A stretch of DNA of 6,749 nt from Chloroflexota bacterium (GTDB taxonomy: Bacteria; Chloroflexota; Dehalococcoidia; DSTF01; JACRBR01): positions 1 to 6,749 of the forward strand of contig JAKAMA010000134.1 in NCBI GenBank assembly GCA_021813085.1, in the 5' to 3' direction. The stretch's first letter is position 1. Every line of letters starts with the position of its first letter. The position numbers were made by a program, and so were the translations under genes. The notes below the pieces were generated by a model that was given only the letters and a program-made list of their open reading frames with translations, was not told the DNA's origin and searched no databases. This document shows positions 1 through 5,598 of the stretch, in pieces.

Positions 1-608
1 CCGCCGGCGGCGACCGCCTCGAGCGTGCGCGCGAGATCGGGCTGGCGCAGCATCTGCCCGAAGGCCGGCGGCGCACCGTCGATGTAGAGCGCGCGGGCGA
101 GGCCGCGGTACTTCGTGAAGAGCCCCTGGGCGTACCGGAGCGTCAGCTCGAGCTCGCGCGAGACGGGGAAGCCGTCGCGCGCGTAGGCGATCGCGGGTAC
201 GAGCAGCTCGGCGAACGGGCGCGTGCACCATCGCGCGTGGAACTCCTGCCACGCATCGACGAGCCCGGGCACCGCGCACGCCGCGCCGCCGTGCCGCGGG
301 ATGCCGGCGGCGTACCGCTCGGGCGTCGCCTCGGCGGGCGCCTTGCCACCCGAGCAGATGGCCGTCACCCGCCCCTCGCGCTTCGGCCAGACGAGCACGT
401 AGGCATCGCCACCCAGGTGATTGCGGTGCGGCTTCACGACGGGCAGGAGCGCCGACATCGCCAGCGCGGCGTCGAAGGCGTTGCCGCCGCGCCGTAGCAC
501 GTCGACGCCCGTCTGCGTCACCAGCGGGTGCTCCGACGCGACCATGCCGTGCGTGCCGAGCACCGGGCCGCGCACGGGCGGGATGCTGTCGGCGGCCGGC
601 TGTGTCAT
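1..608 (-). CDS. Gamma-glutamyltransferase family protein (N-terminal part, cut by left edge)
   Basis: The first 202 codons of a gamma-glutamyltransferase (GGT)-like N-terminal nucleophile hydrolase are present; the frame is open to the window edge, so the rest lies outside. Landmarks are HGMVASEHPLVTQTGVDVLRRGGNAFDAALA (residues 20-50, family block split here only by position), PHRNHLGGDAYVLVW (60-74), KAPAEATPERYAAG (89-102) and AVPGLVDAWHEFHARW (112-127), with LARTLEAVA at the broken end. These match the start of the GGT fold. The autocleavage threonine, which creates the catalytic nucleophile, lies further downstream and cannot be checked. The Arg that binds the gamma-glutamyl carboxylate in classical GGT (from memory, in a block like FREMAP) seems replaced by CSGGKAP, so a YwrD-like or acylase-like member is likelier than a true glutathione hydrolase. 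No signal peptide is visible at this start. ATG at 608-606 has GAGG eight bases upstream (620-617). It overlaps the stop of the upstream glycosyltransferase gene as ATGA. Family assignment is firm; substrate is unknown. Confidence 0.88.
   Translation of the reverse strand, partial: MTQPAADSIPPVRGPVLGTHGMVASEHPLVTQTGVDVLRRGGNAFDAALAMSALLPVVKPHRNHLGGDAYVLVWPKREGRVTAICSGGKAPAEATPERYAAGIPRHGGAACAVPGLVDAWQEFHARWCTRPFAELLVPAIAYARDGFPVSRELELTLRYAQGLFTKYRGLARALYIDGAPPAFGQMLRQPDLARTLEAVAAG
605..608 (-). other. ATGA stop/start overlap between glycosyltransferase and GGT-like gene
   Basis: On the minus strand the four bases read ATGA: ATG (608-606) starts the GGT-like gene and TGA (607-605) ends the glycosyltransferase gene. 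This arrangement usually means termination-reinitiation coupling and one mRNA. A GAGG at 620-617 could also recruit ribosomes directly. Confidence 0.85.
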
Positions 609-2248
609 GGCGCCTGCCTCGCCGGCAGGAAGTAGCCCCGGAACGTGACCTCGCTGCCCCGCCTGCCGACCGTGAGGGTGCCGCCGGGATACCGCGCGGT
701 GACGGTCGCGGCGTCGCGCAGGTAGTCCCCCAGGAAGACGAACGCGACGTCCCGCCCGGCCGGCGCATCGAAATTGAGCGGCTGATCCTTCGGCACGCCG
801 CCGAACTGGCGCGAGCGGTCCTCGCCCGTCGCGTGGGGCGCGATGAAGCGGCGCGTCTCGTAGTCGAAGGCCCAGCGGTCGCTGTAGAAGTACACCATCG
901 TGCCCTTCGGCAGGCTGGCGATGTAGTGCGAGGCGGCATCGTCCTGATACGGATAGGTGAAGCGCATGACGTCGGTGCGCTGCGCCGGGCCGAAGTAGTC
1001 GCGCACGTTGCCCACCACCGGCACGGCGACGAGCAGGGCGATCAGGGCCATCGCCGCGTAGCCGCGCGGGTCGCGGCGCCCGGCGGCGCGCTCCCACAGC
1101 CACGCCAGCGGCAGCGCGGCGAGCAGCGCGACGAACGGCGCCAGCCCGAAGCTGCGCCGGAAGAGCCCGTCGCCCGTCGTGAGCAGCGCCCCGAAGGGCA
1201 ACATGGCGACTGCCGCCAGGACGGCGGCGTACTCCGGCCTGCGCCATCGCCAGAGCGCGAAGGCGAGACCGGCGAGCGCGAGCGTCGATGTCACGGCGTC
1301 GACGACCGGCTGGCCCGGGGCCGCCAGCCCGTCGCCGTAGTCCGGGCGGCCGCCGCGCAGGAGGCCGCGCAACCACTCGTCGAAGCGGTCACGCAGGATC
1401 TCTGCGCGGCCGCCGATGCCGGCCGCGCGCCACTGCGCGGTGTAGATCACGCCGACCGTGTGCTCGTGCGAGCGGTACGTCGCGCCGTGGCCGTTGATGT
1501 ACAACAGCATCGGCAGCGCGACGACGAGGGCCGCCGCCACGAGCGCGGCGACGCCGGCGGCGATGCGCAGGCCGTCAGCGCGCGTCGATACGGACAGGAG
1601 CGACCAGAGGACGGCGACGGCAACCACCGGCACGAACAGCAGGTAGGCGTTGTAGGTGTAGATGCCGAGGCCGGTGAGCGCGCCCGCCAGCGCCAGCAGC
1701 GGCACGCTGCGCCGCCGGAGGCCGGCGAACAGCGCCCACAGCACCGCCATCTCGACGAACGGCCAGGCGCCGATCATGAACCCGGTGCGGGTCAGTTGCA
1801 GATGCCACGTCATGACCGTGAGCAGCAGCGCGGCGAAGACGGCGGGCGTGCGGCCGAACATCGTGCGGAAGGCGAAGTAGGCGAGGGGGATCGTGGCGAT
1901 GCCAAAGACCGCCATCGATGCACGGAGCGTGGACGTCGTCTGCGGCAGGAACTCGAAGAGGAGCGCCGTGAAGTAGAGCGGCCCGGCAGGCTGGCCGAGC
2001 GCGCTCGTCACGTACGGGCCGATCCAGCCTTCGCGCAGGACGCGCCGCGCGTCCAGCCCGGTCCAGGCCTCGTCGCCGTGCAGCCCGAGCGGCACGGTGC
2101 CCAGATCCCAGAGCCGCACCACCGCCGCGAAGAGCGTCAGCGCCGCCACGAGGGCCAGTTCGACGCGGGCCGCGTACGCGCGCTCGCCAGCCGTCGCCAG
2201 GGCAGCGCCGAGGGTGCTGCCCGCGCGCGCCGTCCTCACCTGTGCCAT
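605..2248 (-). CDS. Multi-pass membrane glycosyltransferase, GT39/ArnT-like (GT-C fold)
   Basis: A 547-residue integral membrane protein. Hydrophobic segments lie at roughly residues 29-46, 88-101, 110-127, 134-150, 160-176, 182-220 (two), 228-250, 318-333, 340-356, 367-386 and 397-412, with a long hydrophilic loop at about 251-315 and a soluble C-terminal region from about 413. The first extracytoplasmic loop carries GLHGDEAWTGLDARRVL with D59-E60, the acidic pair expected after the first helix in GT-C enzymes of the GT39/ArnT/PMT group. It is followed by QPAGPLYF, which resembles the conserved HPPL-type block of that group. Such enzymes transfer a sugar from a lipid-linked donor to lipid A, protein or another glycan on the outer face of the membrane; donor and acceptor cannot be told here. 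The ATG at 2248 is chosen because the frame extends further (to 2527) only by running across the divergent promoter and the start of the protease gene. No strong Shine-Dalgarno precedes it (only GGTGA close by), and GTG at 2239 is an alternative. Its TGA overlaps the next gene's ATG. Confidence 0.88.
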   Translation of the reverse strand: MAQVRTARAGSTLGAALATAGERAYAARVELALVAALTLFAAVVRLWDLGTVPLGLHGDEAWTGLDARRVLREGWIGPYVTSALGQPAGPLYFTALLFEFLPQTTSTLRASMAVFGIATIPLAYFAFRTMFGRTPAVFAALLLTVMTWHLQLTRTGFMIGAWPFVEMAVLWALFAGLRRRSVPLLALAGALTGLGIYTYNAYLLFVPVVAVAVLWSLLSVSTRADGLRIAAGVAALVAAALVVALPMLLYINGHGATYRSHEHTVGVIYTAQWRAAGIGGRAEILRDRFDEWLRGLLRGGRPDYGDGLAAPGQPVVDAVTSTLALAGLAFALWRWRRPEYAAVLAAVAMLPFGALLTTGDGLFRRSFGLAPFVALLAALPLAWLWERAAGRRDPRGYAAMALIALLVAVPVVGNVRDYFGPAQRTDVMRFTYPYQDDAASHYIASLPKGTMVYFYSDRWAFDYETRRFIAPHATGEDRSRQFGGVPKDQPLNFDAPAGRDVAFVFLGDYLRDAATVTARYPGGTLTVGRRGSEVTFRGYFLPARQAP

Positions 2249-2268
2249 GTCACCGGCATCACGCGGCC

Positions 2269-2274
2269 ATACTA
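2269..2274 (-). promoter_or_regulatory. Candidate -10 box for the glycosyltransferase unit
   Basis: The minus strand reads TAGTAT here, four of six matches to TATAAT, 20 bases upstream of the ATG at 2248. The implied leader would be only about 13 bases. No good -35 box is found at normal spacing, so this is a weak suggestion. Confidence 0.2.
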
Positions 2275-2332
2275 GCGGGAGCAGCGGCACCCGCGCACGG
2301 CCCGGGAGATATCGCGCGAGACGCGCCTCCGT

Positions 2333-2338
2333 TACGAT
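2333..2338 (+). promoter_or_regulatory. Candidate -10 box for the Lon-like protease unit
   Basis: TACGAT, four of six matches to TATAAT, lies in the least GC-rich stretch upstream of the protease. A start point about seven bases downstream would leave a leader of about 19 bases that still includes the Shine-Dalgarno sequence. The expected -35 position is GC-rich and not convincing. Confidence 0.3.
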
Positions 2339-2349
2339 GGGCGGTGATC

Positions 2350-2356
2350 GGGAGGA
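2350..2356 (+). promoter_or_regulatory. Strong Shine-Dalgarno sequence fixing the protease start
   Basis: GGGAGGA ends seven bases before the ATG at 2364. It is the best ribosome binding site in the window. It decides the protease start against the in-frame upstream ATG at 2097, which lies inside the opposite-strand glycosyltransferase gene. Confidence 0.8.
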
Positions 2357-2363
2357 CTGCGCC

Positions 2364-4877
2364 ATGACCGAAAAGACCGCCAGATCGCTCCGCGTGCCGG
2401 TGAAGCGGCTGCGCCGCGCCTGCAACCCCAATCTCTTCCGGTTCAAGACGACGGACGACGTCCGCCTGCTCGAGGGCACCGTCGGGCAGGACCGCGCGGT
2501 CAGCGCGATGGACTTCGGGCTGAGCATCGAGGCCGCGGGCTACAACCTGTTCGTCGCCGGGCCGCCCGGCACCGGCCGCTCGACGGAACTGCGGACGCAG
2601 GTCGGACGCGTGGCGGCGACGCGGCCGCCGGCGCGCGACTGGTGCTACGTTTTCAACTTCCGGGAGCCCGCGCGGCCGCGGGCGCTGAGCCTGCCGGCCG
2701 GCCTGGGACACAAGCTCGGCCACGATATCGACGACCTCGTCGCGCACGTCCGGCGCGAGGTGCCAAAGGCCTTCGAGAGCGATGAGTACGCGCAACGCCG
2801 CGACCAGATCAACCGGGAGATGCAGCGGGAGCGCGAACGCGTGTTCGAGGCGCTGCAGAAGGAGGCGGAAGCGCGCGGCCTCACGGTGAGCGTGACGCCG
2901 ATGGGCGTGACGACGCTGCCGGTTGTCGATGGCAAGCCCCTGACGAAGGAGCAGTACGACCTCCTGACCGACGAGCGCAAGCGCCAGATCCAGGAGCGGA
3001 CCGCCGAACTGGAATCGATCGTCGCGCAGATGGCGCCGCAGATGCGGCGGCTCGACCGCGGCGGCGCGCAGCTCCAGGCGGAGCTGGACACGCAGGTGAT
3101 GAAGCTCATCGCCACGCCACTGCTCGAGGAGATGAAGCACGAGTACGCGGACGAGCCCGAGGTCGTCGCCTACATCGACCAGGTCGGCGCCGACATGATC
3201 GAGCACATCGACGCCTTTCGGGGTGTCGAGGACACGCCGCAGCAGGCGATGATCCCGATGCTGGCGGCCGCCCAGCGCGACGTCGCCTTCGACCGCTACA
3301 AGGTGAACGTCGTGGTCACGCACGAAGGCGCGAAGGCGGCGCCGTTCGTGTTTGAAGACAACCCGTCGTACTACCAGATCTTCGGCCGCGTCGACTATCG
3401 GTCGAGCCTGGGCTCGATGGTGACCGACCACACGATGATCAAGCCGGGGGCGCTGCACCGCGCGAACGGCGGCTTCCTGGCGATCGACGCGCTCGACGCG
3501 CTGTCGCAGCCGCTCGTCTGGCAGACGCTCAAGCGTGCCCTGCGCACGAAGCAGGTGCGCATCGAGAACATCGGCGAGCAGCTCAGCATGCTGCCCGCGG
3601 CGACGCTGACGCCCGAGCCGATCCCGCTCGACGTGAAGGTGGCGATGATCGGCACGCCGCGCGTCTTCCAGATCCTGCAGACGGCCGACGACGAGTTCCG
3701 CAAGCTCTTCAAGGTCAAGGCCGACTTCACCACGGACGTCGAACGGATCAACGGCCACGTCGAGCTGTACGCGCGCTTTATCGCCCGGCAGGTGAAGGAG
3801 AAGGGGATGCGCCCGTTCGACCGCAGCGGCGTCGCGCGTGTGGTGGAGCACAGCTCCCGTATGGTGGCGGACCAGGACAAGCTGTCGCTGCGCATGATGG
3901 AGGTGGTCGACCTGCTCGTCGAGGCCGACTACTGGGCGTGCAGCAGCGGCAGCGCGACCGTCACCTGCGACCACGTCGAGAAGGCGATCGAGGAGAAGGT
4001 CTACCGGTCGAGCCTGATCGAGGAGCGCATCCAGGAGTTCATCAACAACGGCACGCTGAAGGTCGATGTGACCGGCTCGGTCGTCGGGCAGGTGAACGGC
4101 CTGTCGGTGTACGACCTCGGCGACTACGCCTTCGGGCGTCCGTCACGCATCACCGCGCGCGTCAGCCTCGGCCGCGGGCAGGTGATCAACCTGGAGCGCG
4201 AGATCGGACAGAGCGGGTCGTCGCACAGCAAGGGGTTCCTGATCATCACCGGCTACCTCAACGGCAAGTTCGCGCACCGCCAGCCGCTCTCCTTTGCCGC
4301 GAGCCTGACGTTCGAGCAGGTCTACGACGAGGTCGACGGCGACAGCGCCTCCTCGACCGAGCTGTACGCGTTGCTTTCGGCCATTACCGACGTCCCGCTC
4401 CGCCAGGATCTCGCCGTCACCGGCTCGGTGAACCAGCTCGGCGAGGTCCAGGCGATCGGCGGCGCGAACGAGAAGATCGAAGGGTTCTACGCCGTGTGCA
4501 AGGCGCGCGGGCTGACCGGCGAGCAGGGCGTGATCATCCCGAAGGACAACGTGCGCAACCTCATGCTCAAGCGGGAGGTCGTGGACGCGATCAGCGACGG
4601 CCGGTTCCACGTCTACGCCGTCTCGACGATCGAGCAGGGGATCGGGCTGCTGACCGGCATCCCCGCGGGCCGGCCACGCAAGGACGGCACGTACGCCGAT
4701 GGCACCTTCTTCCGCAAGGTCACGGATTGCCTGGAGGCGATGACCCGCCGCGCGGTCGAGGTGAACCGCGCCGCCCAGCGCGAACTGATGGCGCCGACGA
4801 CGGCCAGCCCGGACGGCGCGCGGCGCCGCAAGGATAACGGCGCGGGCGCTCGGCGGCGGCGTGGACGTACGGACTGA
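2364..4877 (+). CDS. Lon-family (LonB/LonC-like, AAA_32-type) protease
   Basis: An 837-residue soluble protein with the architecture of the AAA_32/Lon_C proteases, which lack the classical LonA N-domain. The N-terminal block (residues about 20-62) ends in GYNLFVAGPPGTGRST, the Walker A region at 66-73. Residues about 140-260 are charged and helical, probably a coiled-coil insert. A second ATPase part holds HRANGGFLAIDALDAL (365-380), a Walker B-like strand with D375, then EFRKLFKVKADF (444-455) and LSLR with R510 as candidate arginine finger and sensor 2. The C-terminal serine protease domain (about 560-770) carries DGDSAS with S661 and GGANEKIEGFY with K704. The 43-residue gap equals that between S679 and K722 in E. 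coli Lon, so the Ser-Lys dyad looks intact. Oddities: Walker A has Arg (R72) instead of Lys, and Walker B has Ala (A376) where the catalytic Glu is expected. The Arg-rich tail (818-837) overlaps the next gene. Likely role: cytoplasmic degradation of misfolded or unstructured proteins. ATP dependence is uncertain. Confidence 0.93.
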   Translation: MTEKTARSLRVPVKRLRRACNPNLFRFKTTDDVRLLEGTVGQDRAVSAMDFGLSIEAAGYNLFVAGPPGTGRSTELRTQVGRVAATRPPARDWCYVFNFREPARPRALSLPAGLGHKLGHDIDDLVAHVRREVPKAFESDEYAQRRDQINREMQRERERVFEALQKEAEARGLTVSVTPMGVTTLPVVDGKPLTKEQYDLLTDERKRQIQERTAELESIVAQMAPQMRRLDRGGAQLQAELDTQVMKLIATPLLEEMKHEYADEPEVVAYIDQVGADMIEHIDAFRGVEDTPQQAMIPMLAAAQRDVAFDRYKVNVVVTHEGAKAAPFVFEDNPSYYQIFGRVDYRSSLGSMVTDHTMIKPGALHRANGGFLAIDALDALSQPLVWQTLKRALRTKQVRIENIGEQLSMLPAATLTPEPIPLDVKVAMIGTPRVFQILQTADDEFRKLFKVKADFTTDVERINGHVELYARFIARQVKEKGMRPFDRSGVARVVEHSSRMVADQDKLSLRMMEVVDLLVEADYWACSSGSATVTCDHVEKAIEEKVYRSSLIEERIQEFINNGTLKVDVTGSVVGQVNGLSVYDLGDYAFGRPSRITARVSLGRGQVINLEREIGQSGSSHSKGFLIITGYLNGKFAHRQPLSFAASLTFEQVYDEVDGDSASSTELYALLSAITDVPLRQDLAVTGSVNQLGEVQAIGGANEKIEGFYAVCKARGLTGEQGVIIPKDNVRNLMLKREVVDAISDGRFHVYAVSTIEQGIGLLTGIPAGRPRKDGTYADGTFFRKVTDCLEAMTRRAVEVNRAAQRELMAPTTASPDGARRRKDNGAGARRRRGRTD
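4861..4877 (+). other. 17-base gene overlap of protease 3' end and Nudix 5' end
   Basis: The Nudix GTG start sits inside the last codons of the protease, in the +1-shifted frame, and the protease stops with TGA at 4875-4877. The nearest AAGGA (4830-4834) is too far upstream to serve as a normal ribosome binding site. This supports cotranscription and translational coupling. Confidence 0.7.
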
Positions 4878-5295
4878 GGTCTCCGCGGGCGGTGTCGTGT
4901 TTCGCACGCGCGCGGACGGCTACGACGTCGCGCTGATCCGTACCCACGAGGACCGCTGGCAGCTCCCGAAAGGCTGGATTGAGGACGGCGAGAGCCCGGA
5001 ACGCACGGCGATCCGCGAGGTGCGCGAGGAGGCTGGGGTCGACGCCGAGGTGGTCGCGCCGCTCGGTCGCATCGAATACTGGTACACGTCCACGTACGAC
5101 GTCGAGCCCGTGCGCGTGCACAAGTTCGTGCACGTCTACCTGCTGCGCTACCGCGGCGGCTCGACAGCGGACCACGACCACGAGGTGCGGGAGGCGCGCT
5201 GGGTCGAGATCGGCGAGGCGGAGCGGATGCTCGCGTTCAAGGACGAGCGGCGCATGGTGCGCCTCGCGCGAGAGGCGCTGAAGGGGGCGTCGTAG
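4861..5295 (+). CDS. Nudix hydrolase (MutT/Ap4A-hydrolase-like)
   Basis: A 144-residue single-domain protein with a perfect Nudix box, GX5EX7REUXEEXGU, at residues 38-60: G38, E44, R52-E53, E56-E57 and G59. The acidic residues bind the divalent metal ions that activate hydrolysis of a nucleoside diphosphate linked to X. The first strand TEVSAGGVVFR (5-15) and the RWQLPKGWIE segment (32-41) resemble diadenosine polyphosphate and related house-cleaning Nudix enzymes, but this family's substrates cannot be read from sequence. The GTG at 4861 is chosen because no other start codon lies close upstream in this frame and the next GTG (codon 13) would remove the first strand. It overlaps the protease by 17 bases and has no clear Shine-Dalgarno, so translation is probably coupled to the protease and both share one mRNA. 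Ends with TAG. Size is normal for the family. Confidence 0.93.
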   Translation: MDVRTEVSAGGVVFRTRADGYDVALIRTHEDRWQLPKGWIEDGESPERTAIREVREEAGVDAEVVAPLGRIEYWYTSTYDVEPVRVHKFVHVYLLRYRGGSTADHDHEVREARWVEIGEAERMLAFKDERRMVRLAREALKGAS

Positions 5296-5334
5296 CCGAG
5301 CGCCGGACCAGCTCCAATGCTGCGCTGCGGCACC

Positions 5335-5364
5335 CGTAGGGGCACAAGGCGTTGTGCTCCTACG
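5335..5364. repeat. Long hairpin, 11-13 bp stem
   Basis: CGTAGGGGCAC (5335-5345) pairs with GTGCTCCTACG (5354-5364) with one G-T wobble; two more A-T pairs can extend the stem to a GGCG loop. It begins 39 bases after the Nudix stop. No T-run follows on the plus strand, so a terminator role is only possible, not shown. Confidence 0.75.
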
Positions 5365-5401
5365 CGGCGGGAAGGTGGAGGCGCGGGCCGGTACCCGGAT
5401 G

Positions 5402-5417
5402 CGTCCGTATTCGGACG
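5402..5417. repeat. Short hairpin, 6 bp stem with TATT loop
   Basis: CGTCCG (5402-5407) and CGGACG (5412-5417) are perfect complements around a four-base loop. A related CCGTATCGGACG occurs at 5465-5476, where the loop is one base shorter and the left arm is changed. Confidence 0.5.
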
Positions 5418-5432
5418 TGCCCGCGCAACCCC

Positions 5433-5454
5433 GCGCGGGCCAAGAAGCCCGCGC
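5433..5454. repeat. GC hairpin, perfect 8 bp stem (copy 1)
   Basis: GCGCGGGC (5433-5440) pairs with GCCCGCGC (5447-5454) around the loop CAAGAA. The same stem is found again at 5492-5512. Confidence 0.7.
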
Positions 5455-5491
5455 TACGACAGGCCCGTATCGGACGTTCGGCGGGCGAATC

Positions 5492-5512
5492 GCGCGGGCT
5501 GAAGGCCCGCGC
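5492..5512. repeat. GC hairpin, perfect 8 bp stem (copy 2)
   Basis: GCGCGGGC (5492-5499) pairs with GCCCGCGC (5505-5512) around the loop TGAAG. The stem is identical to copy 1 while the loop differs, as expected if the folded structure and not the loop sequence is conserved. Confidence 0.7.
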
Positions 5513-5598
5513 TCTGAATGTGCCCCTACGCGGCGTCTCCGCTCGGTTGCGGCGCGTGGCAGGCCGGTGCGCGGGCGAATCCCTGTTCATAGCAGCCG

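Larger units (their letters stand above)
2249..2363. promoter_or_regulatory. Divergent intergenic promoter region
   Basis: The 115 bases between the start codons of the minus-strand glycosyltransferase and the plus-strand protease must contain the promoters for both transcription units, because the genes diverge and no other upstream space exists. Weak -10-like hexamers are visible in both directions and are listed separately. I see no convincing -35 boxes at 16-18 bases, no long inverted repeat operator and no CIRCE- or HAIR-like heat-shock element, so the sequence gives no clue to heat-shock control of the protease. Confidence 0.6.
5405..5524 (+). repeat. Imperfect tandem duplication of about 60 bases
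   Basis: Two copies start at 5405 and 5465. Each opens with CCGTAT(T)CGGACGT and each carries the same hairpin arms GCGCGGGC and GCCCGCGC at nearly the same offset (5433/5447 in copy one, 5492/5505 in copy two). The segment between is diverged, so this is an old duplication or two insertions of related elements. GCGGGCGAATC (5481-5491) also recurs at 5571-5581. Confidence 0.6.
5335..5535. repeat. Palindromic MITE/REP-like intergenic repeat element
   Basis: CGTAGGGGCACA at 5335-5346 is the exact reverse complement of TGTGCCCCTACG at 5519-5530, bounding a 196-base block like terminal inverted repeats. In addition the segment TGTGCTCCTACGCGGCG (5353-5369) recurs at 5519-5535 with one mismatch. 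Inside lie three further hairpins and a 60-base duplication. There is no transposase frame, and the position between convergent genes is typical for REP or MITE-like elements. Whether the block is one mobile unit or several palindromes that accumulated in one spot cannot be decided from a single copy. Confidence 0.6.
5296..5598. other. Convergent intergenic region, non-coding, repeat-rich
   Basis: These 303 bases separate the convergent Nudix and histidine kinase genes. Open frames here show no recognisable domain, are rich in Arg, Gly, Ala and Pro, and run into the antisense of the kinase, so I call the stretch non-coding. It holds four hairpins, a 12-base inverted repeat pair enclosing about 196 bases and an imperfect 60-base tandem duplication. 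Any of the hairpins could slow or end transcription from either side, but none is followed by a T-run on the relevant strand, so no classical intrinsic terminator is called. Confidence 0.7.

Noticed and set aside
602..2275. 557-codon plus-strand open frame
   Set aside because: It lies opposite the glycosyltransferase, is dominated by Arg, Gly, Ala, Glu and His with no domain, and is explained by high GC on the antisense strand.
2097..2363. In-frame 5' extension of the protease to an ATG at 2097
   Set aside because: The added 89 residues are Arg/Ser/Ala-rich, lie opposite the glycosyltransferase and its promoter, and the ATG at 2364 has GGGAGGA at ideal spacing.
2249..2527. 5' extension of the glycosyltransferase to 2527 (640 residues)
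   Set aside because: It would cross the divergent promoter and overlap the protease start; the added residues look unlike a signal peptide or a domain.
2259..3974. 571-codon minus-strand open frame
   Set aside because: It is antisense to the Lon-like protease, has repetitive Arg, Asp, Leu and His composition and no recognisable motif. The protease strand has a strong ribosome binding site and conserved motifs.
3938..4837. 299-codon plus-strand frame inside the protease gene
   Set aside because: It is a shifted-frame reading of the protease 3' half, Arg/Gly/Ala-rich, with no motif.
5335..5535. CRISPR array or tRNA/rRNA gene in the repeat-rich region
   Set aside because: The repeats are palindromic and irregular, without constant-length unique spacers, and no cloverleaf or T-loop sequence is present.
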